From an uncultured Pirellulaceae bacterium (GTDB taxonomy: Bacteria; Planctomycetota; Planctomycetia; Pirellulales; Pirellulaceae), in the NCBI GenBank assembly GCA_934255105.1, contig CAKQNH010000044.1:1-13431 (forward strand): 13,431 nucleotides of DNA, in the 5' to 3' direction. Numbering within the stretch: position 1 is the stretch's first letter; every line of letters starts with the position of its first letter. This document shows, piece after piece, positions 6,589-13,431 of the stretch. The translations under genes were made by a program, and so were the position numbers. The notes beneath the pieces are model-generated. The model was not told the DNA's origin, searched no databases, and saw nothing but the letters and a program-made list of their open reading frames with translations.

Positions 6589-6902
6589 GCTAGTTAGTGA
6601 GGCGGGTTATTGCGATTATGGCGACCCTGCTTTCAGTCGCGCAGTAGCAGTCTACTCATCCGGAAAAAAATACGCGATTCTTATTGCTTCGCTAGAAGTC
6701 AAATTTGACAACCCTCTTTTATGTCGTAAGTTCCGTATGAGTGCCGAGAGAAACCCTCACGTTGAGGCAAACTAGTCGGCAAAATAACGTTGTGAGTTTC
6801 TTCGACCAAGCGGCAGTGGCGAAGCCGATCGTCGAAAACTCGCATTTTCAATTTTCTACTGTTGCCCGATCGTTCGGGTGCGCCATGTTGGGAGAGCAAG
6901 CT
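6589..6902 (+). promoter_or_regulatory. Leader of the second flp gene
   Basis: A diverged copy of the first leader. It keeps the palindrome at 6698-6709, the stem-loop CCTCA-CGT-TGAGG (6755-6767) and a short stem upstream of the Shine-Dalgarno sequence that is one pair longer here (CCCGA...TCGGG, 6865-6878). The Shine-Dalgarno sequence is GGGAGAG at 6890-6896. Its independent retention suggests copy 2 can be transcribed from its own promoter. No gene is supported in 6441-6902. Confidence 0.5.
6698..6709. promoter_or_regulatory. Perfect 12-bp palindrome in flp leader 2
   Basis: GTCAAATTTGAC again, at the same offset from flp as in leader 1, overlapping TTGACA at 6705-6710. Its conservation amid surrounding substitutions supports function, but a binding protein is not identified. 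Confidence 0.4.
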
Positions 6903-7085
6903 ATGAAGAATTTCGTGAACAAAGTCGATCGTTTCTTGAAGTCGGAAGATGGCCCAACTGCTGTTGAGTATGCAGTTATGTTGGCACTCATCGTGGTTGT
7001 CTGCTTGACCGCTGTTACCTCCATCGGTAGCAACGCCCAGTCGACCTTCAACAATGTCGCCACCGAACTCGGCAAGAGTAAGTAG
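6903..7085 (+). CDS. flp: Flp-type (type IVb) prepilin, copy 2
   Basis: The same 60 residues as copy 1, with processing expected after G17 and the conserved E22-Y23 pair. The start is ATG 6903, with GGGAGAG upstream at 6890-6896. The upstream sequence differs from copy 1 up to position 6900, three bases before the start codon, and then becomes identical. Two identical genes could raise pilin dosage; different leaders could allow different timing. Both ideas are inference. Confidence 0.95.
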   Translation: MKNFVNKVDRFLKSEDGPTAVEYAVMLALIVVVCLTAVTSIGSNAQSTFNNVATELGKSK

Positions 7086-7093
7086 AGCTGTTG

Positions 7094-7146
7094 GTTGATA
7101 CCTGCGCGACTGCGCTCGCCTTGCGTAGCAGTCGCGGCAGGTCAAC
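7094..7146 (+). terminator. Long stem-loop after flp copy 2
   Basis: Identical to 5458-5510: an imperfect stem of about 18 pairs with a 14-nt loop and no T-run, just after the pilin stop codon. Confidence 0.5.
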
Positions 7147-7188
7147 ATCTACCGACGTCGCTTAGCAATTGTATTACATACAAATTCG

Positions 7189-7216
7189 GCACTCGGTCGT
7201 TCAGGCGACCGCGTGC
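7189..7216 (+). terminator. Second hairpin downstream of flp copy 2
   Basis: Identical to 5553-5580: 11-nt arms with one mismatch, a 6-nt loop, then AGCTTTT. Possible partial intrinsic terminator. Confidence 0.45.
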
Positions 7217-7284
7217 AGCTTTTCAGCGTCTTCAGTTCACTGTCGAGTCTGCTTGCGTTTCAGCTCGAGTATAGGAAACATCGC

Positions 7285-7395
7285 ATGACACCTTATATCT
7301 TACCGGCAGAGTCGATTACCGGACTGTGGGAGATGGCTTGTCTGGCGGGAACTGTGCTGACCACAGTCTTCGTCTGGTTTTGTAGTCTGCGATAA
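7285..7395 (+). CDS. Small single-pass membrane protein (36 aa), copy 2
   Basis: Identical to the ORF at 5649-5759, with the same AGGA upstream and one hydrophobic segment at about residues 14-33. No family recognised. The 126-bp gap to the peptidase start (7396-7521) has no visible gene. Confidence 0.5.
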   Translation: MTPYILPAESITGLWEMACLAGTVLTTVFVWFCSLR

Positions 7396-7521
7396 GCCGA
7401 AACTCGATTCGAACACAGCCGCCGTAGATTTTATAGCTCACGATACATTTTCAACCCAACCGTTGATGATCGGGCGGATCGCAACGGAAGCGGAATTCAG
7501 CCAGCAGCGGGGATCGCAATA

Positions 7522-8076
7522 ATGGACCAATTGATCGCACAATTCACGGAAAACTGGGCCATGTGGGCCGTCTCGATTACGCTGGTCGTCGCTGCGATAA
7601 TCGATGGTCTGTACCTGAAAGTTCCCAATAAAATCACTTACCCGCTCATCGTGTCCGGCTGGGTTTACAGCGCGGTCTGTGGTGGAATGGTTGGATTAGG
7701 CTGGAGCCTAGCGGCCACTTTCTTTGGTTTGGCGTTGCTGTTCGGCCTGCATCTGATTGGTGGTATGGGGGCGGGCGACGTGAAATTGCTGGCGGGGATC
7801 GCCGCTTTCGTACACATCGAGCACACTTGGTACATCTTTGTTGCCACGACCATTGTCGGCGGTATTATGGCGCTAGTCCAAATCGCCTTGAGCGGAAATT
7901 GGGTCAAGCACTGGGTGCAGGCTCAGGCGTTGCTGCAAGAAATTGCCACGGTCCGCGATGCCGATAAACTCTACGAGATCTCGCAGGAGCGCAAGCCGCG
8001 AATGCTGCTGCTCCCCTACGGCATTCCCATGACGGTGGCAGCCATTGGCTACTTCGCCTTCGCGGGCTTGATCTAG
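7522..8076 (+). CDS. cpaA: Prepilin peptidase CpaA/TadV (A24 aspartic protease), copy 2
   Basis: Identical over 184 residues and every base to copy 1, with catalytic D28 and D86 (GxGD) intact. It is the copy nearer to cpaB but is separated from it by 453 bp, so co-transcription with cpaB is uncertain. Having two identical peptidase genes is unusual, since one enzyme normally serves all Flp pilins and pseudopilins of a Tad system. Confidence 0.93.
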   Translation: MDQLIAQFTENWAMWAVSITLVVAAIIDGLYLKVPNKITYPLIVSGWVYSAVCGGMVGLGWSLAATFFGLALLFGLHLIGGMGAGDVKLLAGIAAFVHIEHTWYIFVATTIVGGIMALVQIALSGNWVKHWVQAQALLQEIATVRDADKLYEISQERKPRMLLLPYGIPMTVAAIGYFAFAGLI

Positions 8077-8529
8077 CCTGAGCATCGACTCGCTGGGTAC
8101 CAGCCCACACGGGTCAACGAGCTTATGAGCGCTGCGGTACATCCGCTCCAAAAAGAACGCAGCGCGCCGCCGGCGATGCGCGAGTCTTGGTGGACTCTAC
8201 CGCCTACGGGGTTAATTCCGTTTTGAATCATCTTCGCGCTGGCTGCTGGCCGATCACATATCAAGAAGCTCCGCATTCCAGTTGATCTGGCTAGCGGAAC
8301 ACTGACGCGCAACGCGACTTGTTCTTATGCACCTACTGCGCACGTTAAGAAATTCTTTGTGGACTAAACGCCCACGATATGCCAATGATAGCAAACGGCG
8401 GTGGGTCCGTTAGCTGAGAATCAGTGCCCGGCAGGGAGTGCTGAGGCAAATACAAGTCGATGCGTTTAACTAAGGTTCGCAAGAGGCGATTCGGCGCAGA
8501 GTTATAGAGATTGTTGAGGCAACCTGGCA
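8077..8529. other. Intergenic region between cpaA copy 2 and cpaB
   Basis: The first part, 8077-8221, is the tail of duplication copy 2, including the decayed GC palindrome at 8162-8181. From 8222 to 8529 the DNA is unique in the window. It contains a stem GCAAACGG (8391-8398)/CCGTTAGC (8407-8414), seven of eight paired around an 8-nt loop, within a GC-rich patch. GAGG at 8516-8519 is the cpaB ribosome binding site. The short ORFs on the minus strand have no ribosome binding site or family resemblance. A promoter for the cpaB operon is expected here, but I cannot place it. Confidence 0.5.
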
Positions 8530-9594
8530 ATGCGAGCTAAATCATTAATACTGTTGGTCATTGCACTGGGCTGCGGCATGATTGCCGCTGTTGGTGTCAG
8601 CAAGGCGATCATGGATAAAGCGCCAGATCAAGCGGCTGAGGCCAACGTAGAGATCTTTGTGGCCGTCAAGGACTTGCCTCACGCGCAGAAGGTTTCTGCC
8701 GATTCCGTCAAATTAGAGAAGTGGCCTAAAAGCCGGGTGCCGGAAGGCGCACTGGTCAACCTGACCGACGTGGAAGGTAAGTTTACCAACCAACAAATAT
8801 TCGTGGGCGAGCCCATCCTAAGCCGCAAGTTGGCCGATAGTCGTGAGAGTTTCTCTACCGCGATTCCACCCGGCTACCGCGTCTTTGATATTCCCGGTTC
8901 TGCCGGATACATCAAGCCTGGGGACCATGTCGATATTTTAGGCACGTTCAAAACTGGCAATCACGGACCCGTGGCGGAAACTCGTACCGTCATGCGCAAT
9001 GTGCAGGTCTTCGGCATCAACGGTGTTACGACTCGCGATTCGGAGACGGACAACGCTGGGGGGCGAGGGAGCGTATTCCAGTTGTTGGTCAAAGAGAGCC
9101 AATTGGAAGCTCTGACGCTGGCTAATAGCATGGGCGAACTGCGGATGAATCTCCGTCCGTTTGAGGAAGCCACCATTGAGCGAGCGGACAATGGCGAATC
9201 CTTCTTGAGTTGGATCAAGCAAGAAGAGAGCAGCAAGAATCAGCCAGTCAAGCAGGAACATGTCGCAGCGGTGACCCAATCGCTTGACAGCTTGTTTCCA
9301 GGAGGGGAAGAGGCAGTTCCACCGCCACCCAAACACAAAATGCTGATCATTACGCCAACGGGATCGAAGACATATACGTGGAGCGACAGTACGGAGATGC
9401 CGCAGGAGATGTCGCCCACAGACGCATCAATTTCCCCAAATACCCCAAGCCGGATTCCGTCAAACCAATTTAGCAGTTCTACGCCCAATGTTCATTCAGG
9501 ATATGGTGGTTATACGCCGACATATCCTACTAGCATCGAGCCCGCTGCGGTTCCTGCCAGCCCGGCGGCACCCAGCAAGCCACCTGTAAATTGA
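8530..9594 (+). CDS. cpaB: Flp pilus assembly protein CpaB/RcpC
   Basis: A protein of 354 residues, longer than many CpaB homologues because of its C-terminal tail. A signal anchor (about 5-25) leads into an SAF-type domain (about 41-104, EIFVAVKDLPHAQKVSADSV) and the RcpC/CpaB domain (about 113-209, with the motif GYIKPGDHVDILGTF at 126-140). Residues 230-354 are a Ser/Pro/Thr-rich extension with no recognised fold. CpaB is a periplasmic partner of the secretin CpaC and is thought to contact peptidoglycan through its SAF region. ATG 8530 has GAGG 10 nt upstream. It begins a run of same-strand genes, cpaB-cpaC-cpaE-ORF. Confidence 0.93.
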   Translation: MRAKSLILLVIALGCGMIAAVGVSKAIMDKAPDQAAEANVEIFVAVKDLPHAQKVSADSVKLEKWPKSRVPEGALVNLTDVEGKFTNQQIFVGEPILSRKLADSRESFSTAIPPGYRVFDIPGSAGYIKPGDHVDILGTFKTGNHGPVAETRTVMRNVQVFGINGVTTRDSETDNAGGRGSVFQLLVKESQLEALTLANSMGELRMNLRPFEEATIERADNGESFLSWIKQEESSKNQPVKQEHVAAVTQSLDSLFPGGEEAVPPPPKHKMLIITPTGSKTYTWSDSTEMPQEMSPTDASISPNTPSRIPSNQFSSSTPNVHSGYGGYTPTYPTSIEPAAVPASPAAPSKPPVN

Positions 9595-9601
9595 GTTTGC
9601 T

Positions 9602-9621
9602 AGTCGGTATAGCAGCCGACT
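9602..9621 (+). other. Short hairpin after cpaB
   Basis: AGTCGG (9602-9607) and CCGACT (9616-9621), extendable to GC/GC with one bulge, lie 8 nt after the cpaB stop codon. No T-run follows. The rest of the 159-bp gap to cpaC shows nothing clear apart from the cpaC ribosome binding site. Confidence 0.3.
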
Positions 9622-9753
9622 GCACTAACTCGCCAGCTCGTTTGAGTCCGGCGTAGTCCACTCAGGTTCAATATTAGACAGTCAATCGACAAGCGCTAGG
9701 TAGTCATGGATGACCGCTGGCTTTTCGATTGGTAAGCACAAGGATGTCAACGC

Positions 9754-11487
9754 ATGGCTGTCACCACTATTCAGGCTATTCCTCGCGGCTGGCTTCGCAG
9801 GTTGTTCCGGGCAACGCTGTGCGCTGCGCTGACTGTTGGGAGCTGTGGCGGTTCAATCGCTACGGGCCAAGCGCCCGTGCATAGCCAATGGGCAATGACC
9901 AATGCGCACGTCAGTATTGACAGTGCTTCCCAGGAACGCCAAGCAATTCAGATGGTGGTCAACACCAGCCGTGAAATTACGGCCAGTCAAGTCTTCAAGC
10001 GGGTGCGCATTCAGAATCCCAACGTGCTTACTGCTGTACCGTTGGAAGGAGGTAACCGCCTCCAAATCTCCGCTATCGCGACTGGCGTAACCCAAGTTGA
10101 CCTCCTGGGGGCCGACGATTCTGTCCACAGCATCGAAATCATGGTGTTGGGGGATGTCCGCGAGTTGGAGGCCATTCTGCGTCAGCAATTTCCTGATGCC
10201 AATCTGCAAGTAGTACCAGTCCAGCAAGGGGCCATCGTCAGCGGGTTTGTCACCAGTGCCGAGCATGTCAACCATGTGATCAGCATTGCTGAATTGTATT
10301 TCCCCACGGTGATCAACAAAGTCAATGTCACCGGCGTCCACACGATCCAGCTCGAAGCACAGATCATGGAAGTCTCCCGCACGAAACTGCGCGAGCTGGG
10401 AATCGATTGGGCCTTCGCCAACGGCGATGATTTTGTCACTCAATCGGTTAGTGGCTTGATAAGTACCGCTGGAGCCCCTGTAAAAGCCCTCGCCTCGACC
10501 GGCCAGGAAACATTCAGTGTTGGGGTGGTTGAAAACGGAAGCTCCTTCTTCACCGCCATCCGCGCCCTGCGCCGCAACAACTTAGTGAAGGTGCTCGCCA
10601 GTCCAACCTTGACCGCCATTGATGGTCGGCCCGCCAGCTTCAACGCGGGTGGGGAATTCCCAATCCCGGTGCCTGCTGGCCTGGGCCAAGTGGGTATTCA
10701 GTTTCGCGAATACGGTACGCGCTTGGACTACGTAGCCAAAGTGCAAGGCAATGGCCGCATAGCGTTGGAGGTGCGGCCCTATGTCAGCGAGATCGATTTC
10801 AGCCGCACGCTTTCCATCAATGGAACAACTGTCCCTGGCCTCCGCAGCCGCTATCTAGAAACCGCAGTCGAACTGGGGGCGGGGCAGACGCTGGCCTTGG
10901 CAGGATTGTTGCAAGTCAAAAGTGAAACCATCAACTCCGGCTTCCCACTGCTGGCGGACATGCCCTATCTGGGGACATTGTTTCGCACGACTCGTGAAGA
11001 GCAAAACGAAATTGAACTGTTGATCACGGTGACCCCGAACTTTGCCGGGCCGATGGATCCGCACGAAGTACCGCGTAGTTCGCCTGGTACTTCGACTCAA
11101 AGCCCGACCGATAAAGACCTGTACATGCGTGGGTTCGTCGAGACTCCAGTTTCAGATAACTATGGTGCGGGAGGAGAACAGTACAACCCAGGCTTGATTC
11201 AGGACGTTCCAGCGGGACAACCCCTCCCTCCCGGCATCGTGCCCAACGGCCAGTATCCCGGTGGTCAGTATCCCAGTGGATACGGAGTGAACCAGTCGAC
11301 CCAACCGCGTGGCATGCTGCCGCCAGTTGCGCCTGGGCCGAATTCGCCAGGCAGCAACGGAATTAACGTTCCCCGCATGGCTCAGCAACCGACAATGGTA
11401 GCACAACAAGATTACTATCCGCAGCCTGCAAGCGCAGTACAGCCCGCCAGCCGTCCAGGGCCGAGTACGGGTGTGATCATGCGATAG
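9754..11487 (+). CDS. cpaC: Tad outer-membrane secretin CpaC/RcpA
   Basis: A 577-residue secretin forming the outer-membrane pore of the Tad pilus. The first 40 residues are a signal peptide (basic head, hydrophobic LFRATLCAALTV, likely cut after ATGQA at 36-40); the VGSC sequence (28-31) is a weak lipobox alternative. The CpaC-type N-terminal domain spans about 65-135, followed by a BON-like/N1 segment (about 136-195) and the secretin core (about 196-430), with LASPTLTAIDGRPASFNAGG (281-300), VELGAGQTLALAGLLQ and FPLLADMPYLGTLFR (397-411), the hallmark secretin end. Residues 431-577 are a low-complexity Pro/Gly/Gln/Tyr/Ser tail that most secretins lack. AGGA at 9741-9744 precedes ATG 9754. 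Confidence 0.95.
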   Translation: MAVTTIQAIPRGWLRRLFRATLCAALTVGSCGGSIATGQAPVHSQWAMTNAHVSIDSASQERQAIQMVVNTSREITASQVFKRVRIQNPNVLTAVPLEGGNRLQISAIATGVTQVDLLGADDSVHSIEIMVLGDVRELEAILRQQFPDANLQVVPVQQGAIVSGFVTSAEHVNHVISIAELYFPTVINKVNVTGVHTIQLEAQIMEVSRTKLRELGIDWAFANGDDFVTQSVSGLISTAGAPVKALASTGQETFSVGVVENGSSFFTAIRALRRNNLVKVLASPTLTAIDGRPASFNAGGEFPIPVPAGLGQVGIQFREYGTRLDYVAKVQGNGRIALEVRPYVSEIDFSRTLSINGTTVPGLRSRYLETAVELGAGQTLALAGLLQVKSETINSGFPLLADMPYLGTLFRTTREEQNEIELLITVTPNFAGPMDPHEVPRSSPGTSTQSPTDKDLYMRGFVETPVSDNYGAGGEQYNPGLIQDVPAGQPLPPGIVPNGQYPGGQYPSGYGVNQSTQPRGMLPPVAPGPNSPGSNGINVPRMAQQPTMVAQQDYYPQPASAVQPASRPGPSTGVIMR

Positions 11488-11551
11488 CGCTGGCTGCCAT
11501 CCGGTAAGCCTGTGAAATTGTTTTGCAATACGTACGAATGGGTTTGAGACT

Positions 11552-12793
11552 ATGAGCAATGTACTACGACTGGCACTGGTCGATCCTCAAGATGCATCGC
11601 GTGAGACGCTGAAGAAGATGCTTCTGGGGATGGAGATAGTGTGGCTCGAAGCCGAGTGCTCGCGATATGAATTTTTCCCGGATGTGGTCGCGCAGTCTTC
11701 GCCAGACGTGGGTGTGATCAGCCTGGACGGAGATCCCGACAAGGCCATCGCATTGTTGGAAAAGATGCGCGGCGAAGCGGCCACCTGTGCGCTGCTGGCG
11801 GTCAGTTCCAGTGGCGACGGCCAGTTGATCCTGCGCGCCATGCGAGCGGGTGCCAAAGAATTTTTGACACTGCCGCTGAGCCTTGAAGATATGATGGCCG
11901 CGCTCGGTCGCATATCCGATTCCCGCTTTGGCAGTGGAGTTGGGAGTCTCAATCGCGCATCCAAAATCATCGCGGTGGCCGGGGCCTCAGGGGGTGTGGG
12001 CTGCACGAGTCTGGCTGTCAATCTGGGCTGCATCTTTGCCGCCAATCCACAGAATACAGTCGCCTTGGTCGATCTGGATATGGCCATCGGCGATGCGGAT
12101 GTGTTCTTGGACAGCATTCCAGATTACAGTCTGGTGGACGTGACAGAGAATGTCGCGCGTTTAGACTTTCAACTCCTAAAACGCTCGCTGACCAAGCACG
12201 CATCAGGGTTGTATTTGCTCCCCAGGCCGGTGCAGTTGCAGGATGTTAGCCTGATCAATCCCGAGTCGCTTAAACGCGTCTTTGGGTTGCTCAAAGCCAC
12301 TTTCTCGCATATCGTTATCGACGTCTCCAAGGGGTTTACGGCGACCGACCTAGCCGCGTTCGAGTTTGCAAATGATGTATTGATGGTGGTGCAGCTCGAC
12401 CTGCCCTGCCTGCGTAACTTGGTGCGACTGCAGATGTCGTTTGATGAGATCGAGGGGCTGCGCGACAAACTGAAAATTATTGTCAACCGCGTCGGGCTTG
12501 AAAGCGGGCAGATCAAACTCAAAAAGGCCAAGGAAACTATTGGCCGCGAGATCTTCTTCCAGATTCCCAATGACTACCGCACGATGATCGAGGTCCGCAA
12601 TAACGGCGTGCCTCTGCTAGAGCAGGCACCCAAGGCACCCATTACTGTGGCCATGCAGACCCTGGCCGACATGCTGGCGGGAACAGGGAAGACAAGCGAA
12701 ACGGACGAACAGGACGCGGCGGGACCAAATGCTGCCAGCGGAGCCCACTCGTGGCTTGGCTTCTGGCCCAAGGGCTCCAAGTCTAAAACCTAG
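11552..12793 (+). CDS. cpaE: CpaE/TadZ pilus-localisation ATPase with pseudo-receiver domain
   Basis: 413 residues. The N-terminal part (1-122) has a receiver fold but not its chemistry: the phosphoacceptor position is S57 (PDVGVIS) and the conserved Lys is L107 (FLTLPL). Residues 136-378 form a MinD/ParA-type ATPase. The deviant Walker A is GASGGVGCTS (144-153), with S146 in place of the signature lysine and C151 in place of the P-loop lysine; D174 and D176 (LVDLD) and D257 (HIVID) are present. TadZ/CpaE proteins place Tad pili at a cell pole and are known to tolerate atypical P-loops. The tail (379-413) is polar and variable. It follows cpaC by 64 bp. Its ribosome binding site is weak (GAG near 11544). 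Confidence 0.93.
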   Translation: MSNVLRLALVDPQDASRETLKKMLLGMEIVWLEAECSRYEFFPDVVAQSSPDVGVISLDGDPDKAIALLEKMRGEAATCALLAVSSSGDGQLILRAMRAGAKEFLTLPLSLEDMMAALGRISDSRFGSGVGSLNRASKIIAVAGASGGVGCTSLAVNLGCIFAANPQNTVALVDLDMAIGDADVFLDSIPDYSLVDVTENVARLDFQLLKRSLTKHASGLYLLPRPVQLQDVSLINPESLKRVFGLLKATFSHIVIDVSKGFTATDLAAFEFANDVLMVVQLDLPCLRNLVRLQMSFDEIEGLRDKLKIIVNRVGLESGQIKLKKAKETIGREIFFQIPNDYRTMIEVRNNGVPLLEQAPKAPITVAMQTLADMLAGTGKTSETDEQDAAGPNAASGAHSWLGFWPKGSKSKT

Positions 12794-12847
12794 TTGCTGC
12801 CGTAGCGATCGATTCACCTCCCAAGTTGTCTTCAAGGAAGAATCTTC

Positions 12848-13431
12848 ATGGACGCAGCACGCAGCCTCCGCGGCTGGTTGGCAGCGCTCACCGTTGGGCT
12901 GACACTGACGCTAGTAATCCTGGCTGTTGAAAAGCATATCCGTCTTCCCAGTGCCAGCTTCTTTCGAGCTGCGCACCATGTGGACGCTGTTGGAGCCACC
13001 ACGCTGCATCGCGGCGTGTTGCTATCTGTCGACCATGGGATGGCAAGCTCAATCCAGCTTCCACGCCCCGATTCGACCCCCATCAGCCGCAAGTACACAT
13101 CCCAGCAGGAGATCGTGGTCGCGGGATTGATGCGCCGACCGCCCGAACCAGCGGCGAGCGTGGTTTTGCAAGCGCCAGTGGCTATCGATCAGCACGGCGC
13201 TCTCCCATTGGTCAGCGGCGGGTCTTCCATTGAATACTTGATGGCAGCCATGGATGGTGCGTTGCGCAGCCCGATCCGTAGTGTCAGTACGCGTGTGACG
13301 GAAGCTGTCCCTGCGAGCCACCCGGTCGGTGCGCTGCGATTGACTACGCTCGCTGCACCAGGTAGTTTGACAAGCCAAGTTGCCGAGCCCAAGGCCCTGT
13401 ATGCTGAACTGTCGAACTTGAAGCTACTGGT
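12848..13431 (+). CDS. Unrecognised membrane-anchored protein, C-terminus beyond window
   Basis: An open frame of 194 complete codons with no stop before the window end. ATG 12848 is preceded by AAGGAAG (12834-12840) at good spacing and lies 54 bp after cpaE, on the same strand, which supports a shared operon. One hydrophobic segment (about residues 10-27, LAALTVGLTLTLVILAV) follows a short basic head, so the rest is probably periplasmic. The remainder is Ala/Ser/Pro-rich with no family I recognise. It does not resemble the CpaF ATPase that often follows cpaE. A signal-anchored SAF-like or Tad accessory protein is possible but not shown. Confidence 0.65.
   Translation, partial: MDAARSLRGWLAALTVGLTLTLVILAVEKHIRLPSASFFRAAHHVDAVGATTLHRGVLLSVDHGMASSIQLPRPDSTPISRKYTSQQEIVVAGLMRRPPEPAASVVLQAPVAIDQHGALPLVSGGSSIEYLMAAMDGALRSPIRSVSTRVTEAVPASHPVGALRLTTLAAPGSLTSQVAEPKALYAELSNLKLL

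Larger units (their letters stand above)
6589..8221 (+). repeat. Tandem duplication, copy 2 (leader-flp-microORF-cpaA-tail)
   Basis: Copy 2 of the 1636-bp unit, immediately following copy 1. The homology to copy 1 fades after the shared GGGGTTAATT (8208-8217). The middle part, 6901-8097, is base-for-base the same as 5265-6461. Confidence 0.95.

Noticed and set aside
4953..8221. Composite transposon or insertion sequence as cause of the duplication
   Set aside because: No transposase, terminal inverted repeats or target-site duplication are visible; the units abut directly, as in a simple tandem duplication.
8391..8414. Riboswitch (for example c-di-GMP type) upstream of cpaB
   Set aside because: A short stem in a GC-rich patch is present, but the conserved core bases of known riboswitch classes were not recognised.
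8073..8530. Minus-strand ORFs of 79 and 61 codons between cpaA2 and cpaB
   Set aside because: No family resemblance, no ribosome binding site, and the first overlaps the duplicated non-coding tail.
9853..10443. 196-codon minus-strand ORF inside cpaC
   Set aside because: It lies wholly antisense to the conserved secretin N-domain and shows no ribosome binding site or motif.

Overview
The window looks like chromosomal DNA from a planctomycete, probably of the Rhodopirellula/Pirellula type. This is an inference from moderate GC, a Tad (Flp) pilus locus in this gene order, long Pro/Ser/Gln-rich C-terminal tails on the pilus proteins, and hairpin-forming intergenic repeats of a style I associate with that group. 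No rRNA, tRNA, CRISPR array or transposase gene is visible.

Layout. Positions 1-541 hold no convincing gene. They carry a REP-like imperfect palindrome (98-190), a 33-bp hairpin-forming minisatellite of almost five units (265-421) and a 22-bp tandem repeat of nearly three units (464-527) that runs almost to the first gene. Positions 542-1561 (+) encode an enolase-superfamily enzyme that best fits a dipeptide (L-Ala-D/L-Glu) epimerase. It converges, with only 4 bp between stop codons, on a 1122-residue hybrid sensor kinase (1566-4934, -) built as membrane segments, PAS-PAS, HisKA, HATPase, a degenerate receiver, a true receiver and an HPt domain.

Positions 4953-8221 are the most striking part: a direct tandem duplication with a 1636-bp period. 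Each unit contains a leader of about 310 bp, an Flp pilin gene, two hairpins, a 36-codon membrane microprotein ORF, a CpaA/TadV prepilin peptidase gene and a tail of about 125 bp. The two leaders are only about 86% identical and the tails about 85%, but the 1197 bp between them (5265-6461 and 6901-8097) show no difference, including non-coding DNA. That mosaic is the signature of gene conversion, or of a short-read assembly error, which must be excluded.

Positions 8530 to the end (+) continue the Tad locus: cpaB (periplasmic assembly protein), cpaC (outer-membrane secretin), cpaE/TadZ (localisation ATPase with a non-canonical P-loop) and an unrecognised membrane-anchored protein cut by the window end. 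Together the genes supply the pilin, its peptidase, the outer-membrane channel with its partner, and the polar positioning factor. The assembly ATPase (cpaF) and inner-membrane platform (tadB/tadC) are not in the window and would be expected downstream. The sensor kinase is divergent from the pilus locus and shares its upstream region, so a regulatory link is possible but unproven.
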